A stretch of 64,000 nt of DNA from Phenylobacterium zucineum HLK1 (GCF_000017265.1 NC_011143.1:62001-126000), one strand, 5' to 3'; numbered from the stretch's first letter, positions 24,528 through 32,629 are shown. Numbers and translations are program-made. Notes: a model not told the origin generated them from the letters alone.

Positions 24528-25801
24528 GGCTGGGCTCCTTCACTCGCCATCAGCGCCGCTACCGCACAAGAGGCGACCCGTGTGCGCTCCGCATCGGCGC
24601 GGCTGGTGAGGATGATGGGGACCCGCGCGCCGAGCGCCACGCCGGCTGCCTCCGCGCCGGCCAGGAAGAAGAGCTGCTTGGCCAGCACGTTGCCGGAGAC
24701 CAGGTCAGGCGTGACGAGGATGTCGGCGCGCCCGGCGACCGCCGAACGGATGCCCTTGTCTTGCGCCGCTTGCGGACTGATGGCGTTGTCGAAGGCGAGC
24801 GGCCCGTCGATCAGCGCGCCGGAGATCTGACCTCGGTCCGCCATCTTGCAGAGCGCGGCGGCGTCGAGGGTGGATTGGATCTTGGCGTTGACGGTCTCCA
24901 CTGCCGAGAGCACCGCCACCCTGGGGGTGCGGATGCCCATCACATGCGCCAGGTCGATGGCGTTCTGCACAATGTCGCGCTTGTCCTCGAGTGACGGGCT
25001 GATGTTGATCGCCGCGTCGGTGATGAGCAGCGGCCGCGGGTAGGCGGGGGCCTCGACGATATAGACATGGCTCACGCGCCGCTCCGTGCGCAGGCCGCGC
25101 GCGGGGTCGAGGACAGCGTGCATCAGCTCCTCCGTATGCAGCGACCCCTTCATCAGCAGCTGGGCTTGGCCGGCCCGAACCAGGGCGACAGCCTGGGCCG
25201 CCGCCGCATGGCTATGCGGCTCCGGAATGATCTGCACGCCGTGCAGATCTGCGCCAGCCGCCTCGGCGGCGCGGCGGATCTTGCCCTCGGGCCCCACCAG
25301 CAGCGGGGTGATGAAGCCGCGCTGCGCCGCCTCCAGAGCTGCGCCCAGCGAGGTCGCATCGCAGGGGTGCGCCACCGCTGTCGGAACAGGCGGCTTCCCG
25401 GCGCAGCGCTCCAGCAGCGCATCGAGCCATTGGCTGGGCGGCGGCTGGACGGCCTCCGTCTCCGCCTCGGGGTCCGCCTCGAAGAGGTTGTCGGCTTCGC
25501 ACGGATGGATCGGGCTCAGAGCCAGCGCGGGCCAGTGGCCGGCGTGTTCCGGCGGCGAAAAGGTCACATAGAGCGTGTCCACAGCCTGAGCGGCCGCGAG
25601 GCCCTGGCTGAAGAGGTGGGCGGCCTCATAGGTCGCAAAGCCGAGGCCGCCGATCGGCAAAGGCCGCGGCAGGCGCGCCTCCAGCCCTGGTGACGCTGTG
25701 ACATAGTAGTCATAGCCGCTCTGGCGGCGGTAGCGGCGGATCATCAGCCACGCCGCGCCGCCGTCGGGCTGGTCGTAGGCGGCGATCTCCACGCGTCTCA
25801 C
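24524..25801 (-). CDS. Phosphate acetyl/butyryltransferase with extra N-terminal domain
   Basis: 425 residues. Residues 15-80 form a small domain homologous to the stand-alone protein at 16507-16800. After an acidic/Pro linker, the C-terminal 300 residues are a phosphotransacetylase domain: TAVAHPCDATSLGAALEA, LLMKGSLHTEELMHAVL, ITDAAINISPSLEDKRDI, GALIDGPLAFDNAIS, ADILVTPDLVSGNVLAKQL. It should exchange CoA for phosphate on acetyl- or butyryl-CoA and feed acetyl phosphate to the downstream AckA. The added N-terminal domain is not part of Pta or Ptb. Translationally coupled to its neighbours on both sides by ATGA overlaps. Confidence 0.87.
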   Translation of the reverse strand: MRRVEIAAYDQPDGGAAWLMIRRYRRQSGYDYYVTASPGLEARLPRPLPIGGLGFATYEAAHLFSQGLAAAQAVDTLYVTFSPPEHAGHWPALALSPIHPCEADNLFEADPEAETEAVQPPPSQWLDALLERCAGKPPVPTAVAHPCDATSLGAALEAAQRGFITPLLVGPEGKIRRAAEAAGADLHGVQIIPEPHSHAAAAQAVALVRAGQAQLLMKGSLHTEELMHAVLDPARGLRTERRVSHVYIVEAPAYPRPLLITDAAINISPSLEDKRDIVQNAIDLAHVMGIRTPRVAVLSAVETVNAKIQSTLDAAALCKMADRGQISGALIDGPLAFDNAISPQAAQDKGIRSAVAGRADILVTPDLVSGNVLAKQLFFLAGAEAAGVALGARVPIILTSRADAERTRVASCAVAALMASEGAQP

Positions 25802-26088
25802 GACCTCGCCCCTCCTGCGCTCTGGGGCCCGGGCGCCGCATTGTCGTTGGCTTGGCCTTCGCGCGTTTCGGCGTCCAGGAGCTCGGCGTCGGCGTTGCGT
25901 TGCGCGGCCTCCCGCTCGAACAGCACCTGGAGGTTCTGGCGTTCGCTGAGGCCGTTGAAGTTCATCATCTGGCGCGCGTGACGCTGCCGCCAGAGGCTGT
26001 GCCGCTGGTCGCTTGTTAGGGAGGCGATCGCCGCGTCGTGTTCGCGGCGGATGTCGTCGGGTGTGACGGATCGCATGGTTCGAGGCAT
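25798..26088 (-). CDS. Small charged protein in the hsp20-pta-ackA operon
   Basis: 96 residues, unrecognised. The middle is a strongly helical, Arg/Glu/Gln-rich segment (EHDAAIASLTSDQRHSLWRQRHARQMM, ending in FEREAAQRNADAELLDAE), followed by an Asn/Gly/Pro tail. It may be a coiled-coil adaptor. ATG 26088 or 26076 could be the start. Its stop overlaps the Pta-like start by ATGA, so it is certainly part of the same operon. Confidence 0.6.
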   Translation of the reverse strand: MPRTMRSVTPDDIRREHDAAIASLTSDQRHSLWRQRHARQMMNFNGLSERQNLQVLFEREAAQRNADAELLDAETREGQANDNAAPGPQSAGGARS

Positions 26089-26146
26089 GTCATGCCCCAG
26101 CGGAGGAGCGGGCTCGGCGGCGCCGGCCTGCTGCCCGCCGGGAAGG

Positions 26147-26680
26147 TTAGGCGGCCTTACGCCGGGCGCGCTTCGGCTTCTCAAGGGCGGCGTCGTTGGC
26201 CGGCGCGCCGGGTGCCGCCGCCGCGCCGGAGGGCTGCGCCCTCGTGTTCGAGACCACCTCCGGCGTGCGGATGCCGATCCGGCGTGGCCTCACTGCCTCG
26301 GGCAGCTCGCGCTTCAGCTCGACGTTGAGCATGCCGTTGTCGTAAGTCGCCCGGCTGACGACGACGTAGTCGGCCAATTCAAAGCGCCGGTCGAACGCGC
26401 GAGTAGCGATGCCGCGGTGCAGATAGTGTCGCGGCTCGTCCGATCTCGCCTTGCGGCCGCTGATGGTCAACTGGTTGGGCTCGGCGACGAGTTCGAGCTC
26501 GTCCGGGCTGAAGCCGGCCACGGCGAAAGAGATGCGGTACTGGTCGTCCGCAAGCTTCTCGATGTCGTAGGGCGGATAGCTCGCCTCGTCCGGCATACGC
26601 ATGGCGTTCTCCAAAGCGCCGATCAGGCGTTCGGCTCCGACCATGGAACCGTAGAGGGGCGAAAGGTTCAGGGCTTTCAT
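26147..26680 (-). CDS. Small heat-shock protein Hsp20, IbpA-like
   Basis: 177 residues of the IbpA/HspH class: N-terminal GSMVGAERLIGAL and YPPYDIEK, crystallin domain with YRISFAVAGFSPDELELVAEPNQLTISGRK, the beta5-6 arm, the NGMLNVELKRELPE strand pair and the RIGI anchor. A Pro/Ala/Lys-rich tail of about 35 residues is extra. It is an ATP-independent holdase for aggregating proteins. ATG 26680 has AAGGAGGA, which is masked by a ROSE-like hairpin, and a sigma32-like promoter lies at 26767-26794. It leads the operon with pta and ackA. Confidence 0.92.
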   Translation of the reverse strand: MKALNLSPLYGSMVGAERLIGALENAMRMPDEASYPPYDIEKLADDQYRISFAVAGFSPDELELVAEPNQLTISGRKARSDEPRHYLHRGIATRAFDRRFELADYVVVSRATYDNGMLNVELKRELPEAVRPRRIGIRTPEVVSNTRAQPSGAAAAPGAPANDAALEKPKRARRKAA

Positions 26681-26685
26681 CTCCA

Positions 26686-26702
26686 GTCCTCCTTGAAGCA
26701 AC
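26686..26702 (-). promoter_or_regulatory. ROSE-like RNA thermometer hairpin before hsp20
   Basis: The minus-strand RNA GUUGCU-UCAAG-GAGGAC folds so that U-U-(G)-C-U pairs with A-G-G-A of the ribosome binding site, leaving one bulged G, the hallmark of ROSE elements of rhizobial small heat-shock genes. It sits at the 3' end of a 5'UTR of about 80 bases that starts at the sigma32-like promoter 26767-26794. Fold assigned by hand. Confidence 0.65.
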
Positions 26703-26766
26703 GTGGATATGACGCCGACTTGGCGACGGGCCGCGACCCAGCAGAGGCGCCGCGGCCTTGAGCTGG

Positions 26767-26794
26767 ATTTAGGTCGAGGCGGGTCCCGCACAAT
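26767..26794 (-). promoter_or_regulatory. Sigma32-like promoter for the hsp20-pta-ackA operon
   Basis: On the minus strand ATTGTG (26794-26789), 14 bases, ACCTAAAT (26774-26767). It fits the set found at 17344, 45211, 46009, 47449 and 57546. Together with the 5'UTR it fills the left part of the 339-base gap 26681-27019; the rest of that gap (26795-27019) shows no gene on either strand. Confidence 0.65.
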
Positions 26795-27019
26795 CCCAAT
26801 TCCGGAGAAGACAGGCTGGGAAAAAGGAGGCGGCAAGTCCCGGCGCAGGCGCTTTGCTGCGCAGCCTGCGCCGGCTTGCTCAAGAAGGATGCTCTGCCTT
26901 GGGAGGCGCGCGTTGAACTACTCTGTTCCAAGGCGGGTTCCAGAAACGCGCGGGCGTCGGAACGTGGGCGGCGGGGCCGCCGGTCGAGCGCCGCCTCATC
27001 ACCACAGACAGCCGCTCGG

Positions 27020-27472
27020 TCAGCGCTCCGGGATGCGAAGATCGCGCAGGATCAGCCGCACGTCCTCGGCGCTCGCTTTGATGCGCTCGTGGTCGTCCGT
27101 GACCTCGATCCGCCGCGAGACGGCGGGCTTGAGCGCATGGCGAAGCACGCCCAAGGCGCGTGGCGGCGCCATCAGCACGAGCTTCTCGAATTCCCCGGCC
27201 GCGGCGCTGCGGTTGATCCGTTCGGCCACGCCTTCGAGGAAGCGCTTCTCGGCCGCCTCGGCCGGCGGCGCCTCCAGGACATTGTCGCGGCCGTAGCCCA
27301 TGCGGTCGTTCACCGTCCCGCCATGCCTGCGCGCCCAGTGCCGGTCGTGCTCGTCGGCCTTCAAGGACCAGCTCGCAAGCTCGGCCAGGGGGCCGTGACG
27401 CCGGTGCTCGGCGAGGCCGCGCGCCTGAACGCCGTCGGCCAAGATGACGAGGGTCTCAATTCTGTCGGTCAT
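27020..27472 (-). CDS. Host attachment family protein
   Basis: 150 residues matching the Host_attach family: N-terminal TLVILADGVQARGLAE, the RHGGTVNDRMGYGRDNVLEAPPAEAAEKRFLEGVAERI core and KLVLMAPPRALGVLRHAL followed by a short helix. Named after an Agrobacterium attachment locus, the family is related to the release-factor eRF1 fold and is common in alphaproteobacterial stress clusters; its biochemistry is not known. ATG 27472 follows TGGAGTGATGCG. A hairpin separates it from the RcnB gene upstream. Confidence 0.85.
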   Translation of the reverse strand: MTDRIETLVILADGVQARGLAEHRRHGPLAELASWSLKADEHDRHWARRHGGTVNDRMGYGRDNVLEAPPAEAAEKRFLEGVAERINRSAAAGEFEKLVLMAPPRALGVLRHALKPAVSRRIEVTDDHERIKASAEDVRLILRDLRIPER

Positions 27473-27503
27473 CGCATCACTCCACTCAGCAAAGCACGAC
27501 AGA

Positions 27504-27527
27504 CGCCGCAGGCGCTCGCCTGCGGCG
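27504..27527. terminator. Hairpin downstream of the RcnB-like gene
   Basis: CGCCGCAGGC (27504-27513) pairs perfectly with GCCTGCGGCG (27518-27527) around loop GCTC, 13 bases after the minus-strand RcnB stop. No T-run; probably a 3'-end stabiliser or weak terminator. Confidence 0.5.
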
Positions 27528-27539
27528 CCTCAGAGGCGG

Positions 27540-27887
27540 CTAGCGCGCGTAGACGCCCCGGATCACTTCGGTGATCAGGCCGGTGGCGATTGCCGCCAGC
27601 ACGACGTCGTCGCCAACCCGAACCCAGTGGTGGCCCCGCGGCGGCTTGCGCAGATGCCGCGCGCGCCAGTCCACGATCACATAGGGTGGGCCGTAGTAGG
27701 CCGGCGGCAGTCGCTCGCCGACGATCCAGCGCCGCTCGATCCAGCCGGGCGGCGGGACATAGACTTCGCGGTAAACAGGCCAGTGCCGGCCGTGATAGAC
27801 CCAGTAGCCCTCCCGGTGCGGGTGCGCCGACGCCACGGAGGCGCCGAACGTCAGCAACGCGGCCAGGGCCGCAGCCAAACGCTTCAT
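27540..27887 (-). CDS. RcnB family periplasmic protein
   Basis: 115 residues. A signal peptide (MKRLAAALAALLTFGASVASA, cleavage after ASA) is followed by a His-, Tyr- and Arg-rich mature part with WVYHGRHWPVY, GERLPPAYY, YVIVDWRARHLRKPPRGHHWVRVGDDVVLAAIATGLI. This is the RcnB/YohN pattern; RcnB affects Ni/Co retention in enterics, while the many alphaproteobacterial paralogues are uncharacterised. ATG 27887 follows GAGAGGTGA. Confidence 0.85.
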   Translation of the reverse strand: MKRLAAALAALLTFGASVASAHPHREGYWVYHGRHWPVYREVYVPPPGWIERRWIVGERLPPAYYGPPYVIVDWRARHLRKPPRGHHWVRVGDDVVLAAIATGLITEVIRGVYAR

Positions 27888-27976
27888 CGACTCACCTCTC
27901 AAGATGATTCGGCCGCCGCAAAAGCGCGGCTGAAGGACGAGGTATCGCGCGCCGGCGGGCCTTCAAGACGGGCCGT

Positions 27977-28004
27977 GTTGCGCAGTGTTCGCCGCGCCCT
28001 AGCT
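27977..28004 (+). promoter_or_regulatory. Sigma32-like promoter upstream of 28083
   Basis: GTTGCG (27977-27982), 14 bases, CCCTAGCT (27997-28004). The -35 element is identical to that at 45233-45238. A well-formed ribosome binding site and ATG follow 79 bases later. Confidence 0.6.
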
Positions 28005-28082
28005 GAAGGCTGTCAAGGGAGCTGCAAGGCGCCCCATCGCAGGTCCCGCCCGCGGCTCGCGCAATCCCAAGGAGGATCGGGG

Positions 28083-28628
28083 ATGAGCGGCCTCATCGGG
28101 GCCGGCGATGTCGAAGCCGTTTGCATCTGGGGCTGGGTGTTCCCGAACGCCGCCACGCGTGCGGCGGCGGCGCGGAATGTCATTGAGAAAGACTCTCGGC
28201 TGCAGCTCTTCGACGAGCACGAGGCGCCCGCCTTGTTGGCGATCGCCTGGGAGCGAAGGGCCGCCTGTCCACAACGCAGAGCGGGCCTAGTTCGCAGGTG
28301 CGCAACGGATCGCCGTGTGGCGCGCGAAGCGCCCGGCTGCCTTGTGGTCGTTCGCCAGCCGCTGAAGGCCCAGGATCCCGCCGCTCGGCGGGACTGGGTG
28401 TCCACGGTGCTGCTGACCCTCGACGGCGACGCGACGCCCCCGGAAGGTCTGCTGACGGCCAACTTCTTCGCCGGCCGCGACGGCGCGTCCGTCTACAATC
28501 TCGCGGCCGCCATGGTCCGTATGGCAGCATCGGATTCTCAGACCTCTGGCGCGCCGCCCGCGAGCACTCCGCGAGCCGAGCACGAGGTCCGGCGATATGC
28601 CCGCCACGGGGCTCTGGTTTCCGCCTGA
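28083..28628 (+). CDS. Hypothetical protein, possibly frameshifted
   Basis: The ATG at 28083 has an excellent AAGGAGGATCGGGG site, and the frame runs 181 codons. Two stretches, DVEAVCIWGWVFPNAATRAAA and STVLLTLDGD followed by GLLTANFFAGRDGASVYNLAAA, look like the two halves of antibiotic-biosynthesis-monooxygenase (ABM) dimeric barrels. After about 28505 the frame turns into low-complexity sequence, whereas the +2 frame there reads YGSIGFSDLWRAAREHSA, a plausible continuation of an ABM helix. This suggests one frameshift near 28505, real or from sequencing. Treat the family as tentative. Confidence 0.4.
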   Translation: MSGLIGAGDVEAVCIWGWVFPNAATRAAAARNVIEKDSRLQLFDEHEAPALLAIAWERRAACPQRRAGLVRRCATDRRVAREAPGCLVVVRQPLKAQDPAARRDWVSTVLLTLDGDATPPEGLLTANFFAGRDGASVYNLAAAMVRMAASDSQTSGAPPASTPRAEHEVRRYARHGALVSA

Positions 28629-28715
28629 GCGGCCGGCCGCCGCGCCGTCTTCCGCGCCGGCCGCCGCGCTCTATATCGCCAGCATCGGGGGATCCTTTGG
28701 AAGGAGGATCGTTGG

Positions 28716-29102
28716 ATGAAGACAAGGGTCTTGGCCGCCGCGGCGGCCTTGTTGATCGGGGTCGCTGCCACGCCGGCCGTTTCAGCCGACAAGCCGAGCC
28801 AGCCGCGGCAATGCTTTTGGAACCACCAGGTGAACAGCTTCGCCGCGCAGGGCGACCGCACCGTGAACCTGCGGGTGGGCGTCAAGGAATACTATCAGCT
28901 GGAGCTCTTCGGACCGTGTCCTGACGTGGACTGGACGCAGAAGATCGCCCTGATATCCCGCGGCGGCTCCACCATTTGCTCGGGCTTGGACGCGGAGATC
29001 GTTACGCCCTCCGTCATCGGCTCGCAGAAATGCATGGTCCGCAACGTGCGCAAACTCAGCCCCACGGAAGTGGCCGCGCTCCCCAAGGGCGCGAAGCCGT
29101 AA
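28716..29102 (+). CDS. DUF6491-like secreted protein
   Basis: 128 residues with a signal peptide (MKTRVLAAAAALLIGVAATPAVSA). The mature part contains CFWNHQVNSFAAQGDRTVNLRVGVKEYYQLELFGPCPDVDW, SRGGSTICSG and a C-terminal RNVRKLSPTEVAALPKG, matching from memory the DUF6491 pattern of Caulobacterales and Xanthomonadales. Four Cys suggest two disulfides in the periplasm. Function unknown. ATG 28716 follows AAGGAGGATCGTTGG. Confidence 0.75.
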   Translation: MKTRVLAAAAALLIGVAATPAVSADKPSQPRQCFWNHQVNSFAAQGDRTVNLRVGVKEYYQLELFGPCPDVDWTQKIALISRGGSTICSGLDAEIVTPSVIGSQKCMVRNVRKLSPTEVAALPKGAKP

Positions 29103-29142
29103 CGCGTGCCTTAAGGCCCGCTCCTGATCGCGCGAGACGTCC

Positions 29143-30975
29143 ATGAACAAGCAGACCCGCTTCCACGTCATCTACTGGATCATCGCCTTCTTCGGCGTGA
29201 TCGCGATCCAGCACTACATCGGGGTCGCAACCCAGGTCGCGCAAATCCCCTATAGCCAGTTCCAGCAGCTGCTGCGGGACGGCAAGGTGGCGGAGGTCGG
29301 GGTCTCCGACCGCTTCATGCAGGGCCGCCTGAAGGAGCCCCTCGAAGGCAAGAAGGCCTTCGTCACCACGCGGGTCGAGCCCGAGCTCGCGCGCGAACTC
29401 CAGCAGCACGGCGTCACCTATACTGGCCAGGTCGAGAACACCTTCCTCCGGGACCTGCTCTCCTGGGTGATCCCGGTGCTGCTCTTCTTCGGCCTTTGGA
29501 TGTACCTGGGGCAGAAGGCGGCCGGCGCGGGCGGCCTCATGCAGGTGGGCCGCAGCCGGGCGAAGATCTATGTCGAGGCCAACACCGGCGTCACCTTCGC
29601 CGACGTCGCGGGTGTCGACGAAGCCAAGGACGAGCTGCGCGAGATTATCGACTTCCTGAAGGACCCACAGGAGTATGGCCGCCTCGGCGGTCGCATGCCC
29701 AAGGGCGTGCTGCTGGTGGGGCCGCCCGGCACCGGCAAGACGCTGCTGGCCAAGGCTGTCGCCGGCGAGGCCAAGGTTCCCTTCTTCTCCATCTCCGGCT
29801 CGGAGTTCGTGGAGATGTTCGTGGGCGTGGGCGCCGCGCGGGTCCGCGACCTCTTCGAGCAGGCGCGCCAGAAGGCGCCCGCCATCATCTTCATCGACGA
29901 GCTGGACGCGCTCGGCCGGGCGCGCGGCCTCTACGCCTACGGCGGCCACGACGAAAAGGAGCAGACGCTCAATCAGCTGCTGGTCGAAATGGACGGTTTC
30001 GATTCCAGCACCGGCCTGGTGCTCCTCGCCGCCACCAACCGTCCCGAGATTCTCGATCCAGCGCTTCTGCGCGCCGGCCGGTTCGATCGCCAGGTCTTGG
30101 TGGACCGGCCCGACAAGAAGGGCCGGGTGGCGGTCCTGAAGGTGCATACCCGCAAGGTGAAGCTTGCGCCGGAAGTGGACCTCGAAAAGGTGGCGGCCCT
30201 TACCCCAGGGTTCACGGGGGCCGACCTTGCTAACCTGGTCAATGAGGCGGCCCTGCTGGCCACCCGCCGCGGCGCGGCCGCGATCACCATGCCCGACTTC
30301 AACGAGGCCGTGGAACGGATCATCGCCGGCCTGGAGAAGCGCAACCGCATCCTCAACCCGAGGGAACGGGAGGTGGTGGCGCACCATGAGATGGGTCACG
30401 CCCTCGTCGGCCTCGCGCTGCCTGGGGTGGATCAAGTGCATAAGGTCTCGATCATCCCGCGCGGGGTGGGCGCTCTCGGATACACCATCCAGCGCCCGAC
30501 CGAGGACCGGTTCCTGATGACCCGCGAGGAGCTGGAGAATAAGATGTGCGCGCTGCTCGGCGGCCGGGCCGCGGAGTGGATCGTCTATGGCCGTCTCTCG
30601 ACCGGAGCAGCCGACGACCTGCGCAAGGTCACCGACATCGCCCGCAGCATGGTCACGCGCTACGGCATGTCGAAACGGCTGGGTCCGGTCTCCTACGACC
30701 GGGAGCCGCGCTCGTTCCTCAGCCAGGGCGACGCGCCAGCGCCCTTCCTGCGCGAGAGGGACTTCGGCGAGGCGACGTCGGACGTAATCGACGAGGAGGT
30801 GCGCGCCATCGTCGAGGCGGCGTTCGCGCGCACGGTGGAGATTCTCGAGAGCCGCCGCGGCGCGCTCGAGCGCGGCGCCCGGCTCCTGCTCGAAAAGGAG
30901 ACCTTGGATGAAACCGAGCTTGCGGAGCTCGCCGGCGCGCCGGACGGCGAGGCTCGCAGGTCGTCAGCGGGGTGA
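29143..30975 (+). CDS. ftsH: FtsH membrane AAA+ metalloprotease
   Basis: 610 residues: membrane helix 1 (residues 8-26), periplasmic loop, helix 2 (about 107-125), AAA+ domain with Walker A GPPGTGKT (about 193), Walker [13 protein letters not shown] and the second-region RAGRFDRQV, then the protease domain with zinc motif HHEMGH (about 415). It extracts and degrades membrane and short-lived cytosolic proteins. HEMGH and IDELDALGR differ from the HEAGH and IDEIDAVGR of housekeeping FtsH, and the C-terminus is short, so this is likely an accessory FtsH as in stress islands of Pseudomonas aeruginosa clone C. Confidence 0.93.
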   Translation: MNKQTRFHVIYWIIAFFGVIAIQHYIGVATQVAQIPYSQFQQLLRDGKVAEVGVSDRFMQGRLKEPLEGKKAFVTTRVEPELARELQQHGVTYTGQVENTFLRDLLSWVIPVLLFFGLWMYLGQKAAGAGGLMQVGRSRAKIYVEANTGVTFADVAGVDEAKDELREIIDFLKDPQEYGRLGGRMPKGVLLVGPPGTGKTLLAKAVAGEAKVPFFSISGSEFVEMFVGVGAARVRDLFEQARQKAPAIIFIDELDALGRARGLYAYGGHDEKEQTLNQLLVEMDGFDSSTGLVLLAATNRPEILDPALLRAGRFDRQVLVDRPDKKGRVAVLKVHTRKVKLAPEVDLEKVAALTPGFTGADLANLVNEAALLATRRGAAAITMPDFNEAVERIIAGLEKRNRILNPREREVVAHHEMGHALVGLALPGVDQVHKVSIIPRGVGALGYTIQRPTEDRFLMTREELENKMCALLGGRAAEWIVYGRLSTGAADDLRKVTDIARSMVTRYGMSKRLGPVSYDREPRSFLSQGDAPAPFLRERDFGEATSDVIDEEVRAIVEAAFARTVEILESRRGALERGARLLLEKETLDETELAELAGAPDGEARRSSAG

Positions 30976-31054
30976 GAAGGAAACTGTAGGCCGGCGTCTG
31001 CGTTCAGCGCAGGCCAGCGCCGGAGGGGGCGCGGCGGCGCTTCGGAGCATGAAC

Positions 31055-31543
31055 ATGAAGGACGAACCTGTGAAGGCGGGCGTCACCCTCAGCGCGCCCG
31101 TAGAGCATGCATTTCGAGTGTTCACCGAGGGCATCGGCGACTGGTGGCCGAGGGCCAAAACCTTCTACCGTGACGACGTCGCCGGCATTGCCATCGAACC
31201 TCGCGCGGGCGGTCACTGGTATGAGGTCGATCGGCGCGGCAGGCGCATTGACTGGGGGGAGGTGCGCGCGTTCGAGCCGGACCGGCGCTTGGTGCTCGGT
31301 TGGGCGGTCTCGGCCGACCGCGGGCAGGAGCCGCCGGAGCGCGCGAGCGAGGTCGAGGTTCGCTTCCTCGCGCTGGGCCCCAAGCTTACGCGCGTGGAGG
31401 TCGAGCATCGCGGCTTCGCTCGTCACGGCGCGGGCGCAGAATTGCTGCGCGTGGGCATGGCTTCGCCCGACGGCTGGCCGTACATCCTGCGCGAATACGC
31501 CGAGGCGGCTAGCCCGACTGCGCGAGCGGTGCTGAGCGCCTGA
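31055..31543 (+). CDS. SRPBCC/AHSA1-type protein
   Basis: 162 residues with the START-like fold used by AHSA1 and polyketide-cyclase proteins: a TLSAPVEHAFRVFTEGIGDWWP helix-grip start, GVxxEPRxGGxWYEV-type AIEPRAGGHWYEVDRRG, WGEVRAFEPDRRLVLGWAV and the C-terminal helix GMASPDGWPYILREYAE. It binds a hydrophobic ligand or protein surface; in eukaryotes the family stimulates Hsp90. ATG 31055 has GGAG at ideal distance; ATG 31049 is an alternative. Confidence 0.75.
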   Translation: MKDEPVKAGVTLSAPVEHAFRVFTEGIGDWWPRAKTFYRDDVAGIAIEPRAGGHWYEVDRRGRRIDWGEVRAFEPDRRLVLGWAVSADRGQEPPERASEVEVRFLALGPKLTRVEVEHRGFARHGAGAELLRVGMASPDGWPYILREYAEAASPTARAVLSA

Positions 31544-31599
31544 TGAGCCTCCACAAAATTGGCCGGGTTCCTGAACGAGGTGGGAACCGGACGTTCACC

Positions 31600-31615
31600 G
31601 TGCAATTAAGTGCGT
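31600..31615. promoter_or_regulatory. GTGCA-N6-TGCAC palindrome, copy 4
   Basis: GTGCA-ATTAAG-TGCGT, 36 bases upstream of the Xre gene. A GGAAC box lies at 31583-31587, so the palindrome would overlap any promoter starting there. Confidence 0.5.
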
Positions 31616-31650
31616 AGCACCAAAATCCTCGTTCATGTTGGTAGGTCGGC

Positions 31651-31872
31651 ATGGACGTTCGCACAATCGTAGGAACCAACGTCAGGCGATACCGCGGCGA
31701 GGCAGGCCTTTCACAGGAAGGTCTCGCCGAGTTGATGGGCGTGGACCGGGCTTATGTCAGCGGACTCGAATTGGGCCGCCGCAACCCGACCATTCTGACC
31801 CTCTGGCACACCGCCATGGCGTTGAAGATCCGGCCCTCGGAGCTCCTGGAGTTCGAAGGGCCGCTGTTCTGA
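31651..31872 (+). CDS. Xre-type helix-turn-helix regulator
   Basis: 73 residues forming one HTH_3 domain: TNVRRYRGEAGLSQEGLAELMGVDRAYVSGLELGRRNPTILTLWHTAMAL, with the recognition helix in DRAYVSGLE. There is no ligand-binding part. Proteins of this size act as simple repressors or as promoter-bound co-regulators. It lies between ftsH-SRPBCC and the hsp20 pair and may control one of them. The start ATG has only a weak ribosome binding site. Confidence 0.85.
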   Translation: MDVRTIVGTNVRRYRGEAGLSQEGLAELMGVDRAYVSGLELGRRNPTILTLWHTAMALKIRPSELLEFEGPLF

Positions 31873-31955
31873 GGCCCGTTTTCGCGGGCGGTCTTAGGGC
31901 CTCCGCGCGCGCTCGTGCGACGCTGCGCGCCTCCAGCTAGAGGAATAAATTCGAT

Positions 31956-31983
31956 CTTGCAGGGCGTGATGAGCGCCCTACCT
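31956..31983 (+). promoter_or_regulatory. Sigma32-like promoter for the hsp20-hsp20 operon
   Basis: CTTGCA (31956-31961), 14 bases, CCCTACCT (31976-31983). It gives a 5'UTR of about 90 bases that ends in a ROSE-like hairpin before the ATG at 32080. Confidence 0.65.
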
Positions 31984-32050
31984 CAAGTCTTGCCGGACGC
32001 TGATGAAGGTTCGGCGGCGGGCGCCGGCGTTATCCGGCGCTCCCCAACGC

Positions 32051-32076
32051 CCATGTTGCTCAACGGAGGGACTTGG
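32051..32076 (+). promoter_or_regulatory. ROSE-like RNA thermometer hairpin before hsp20
   Basis: Bases 32051-32060 (CCAUGUUGCU) pair with 32067-32076 (AGGGACUUGG shifted over the ribosome binding site GGAGG), giving a ten-position stem with one G-G and one U-U mismatch and loop CAACGG. UUGCU opposite AGG-A with an internal G is the ROSE signature. Fold assigned by hand. Confidence 0.65.
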
Positions 32077-32079
32077 ACC

Positions 32080-32556
32080 ATGAGGATGAACACTATGACG
32101 CCGATGTCGGGCTATCGGCCCATGCCGAGCGTCGACGGTGCGCTGAGCCTGATGGACCGTGCGATGAGCGGCTCGGTCCCTGGTCTCAACTGGCCTCCCT
32201 ACAATGTCGTGCAGGCCGACGGCGATCACTACCGCATCGTTCTTGCGGTGCCGGGTTTCCGCGATGGCGATCTGGAGATCGTCTCCGAACCCAACCGGCT
32301 GACCGTCAGCGGCCGGCCGCAGGAGGTGCAGGAGGACGGCGAGGTCGTCTACCGCGGCATCGCCCAGCAGCCGTTCCGTCGGACCTTCGAGCTCGCCGAC
32401 CATGTGCACGTGCAGAACGCGCGCCTGGAGAACGGCCTGCTGACCCTCGAGCTGGTGCGGGAGATCCCCGAGGCCCTGAAGCCGAAGCGGATCCAGATCA
32501 CCGGTTCGGGCCAGTCCGCCATCGGCTCGGGCGAGTCGGAGCAGAAGACCCAGTGA
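32080..32556 (+). CDS. Small heat-shock protein Hsp20, IbpA-like
   Basis: 158 residues of the IbpA/HspH class, close to the protein at 26147-26680: WPPYNVVQADGDHYRIVLAVPGFRDGDLEIVSEPNRLTVSGR, beta5-6 loop VYRGIAQQPFRRTFELADHV, NGLLTLELVREIPE and the KRIQI anchor. It is an ATP-independent holdase. ATG 32080 is chosen because GGAGGGACTTGGACC precedes it. Expression probably requires both the sigma32-like promoter at 31956 and melting of the hairpin at 32051-32076. Confidence 0.92.
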   Translation: MRMNTMTPMSGYRPMPSVDGALSLMDRAMSGSVPGLNWPPYNVVQADGDHYRIVLAVPGFRDGDLEIVSEPNRLTVSGRPQEVQEDGEVVYRGIAQQPFRRTFELADHVHVQNARLENGLLTLELVREIPEALKPKRIQITGSGQSAIGSGESEQKTQ

Positions 32557-32629
32557 GCGACGGTGATGGCAGGCGGCCGGCGCCGCGCAGGTTCGCGGCG
32601 TCGGGCCGCCTGGTAGAGGAGAGCTGACG

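Noticed and set aside
27962..27967. CTTGAA (minus strand) as a -35 box for the RcnB-like gene
   Set aside because: A perfect -35 hexamer, but the sequence 14 bases downstream (CGATACCT) does not fit either -10 style.
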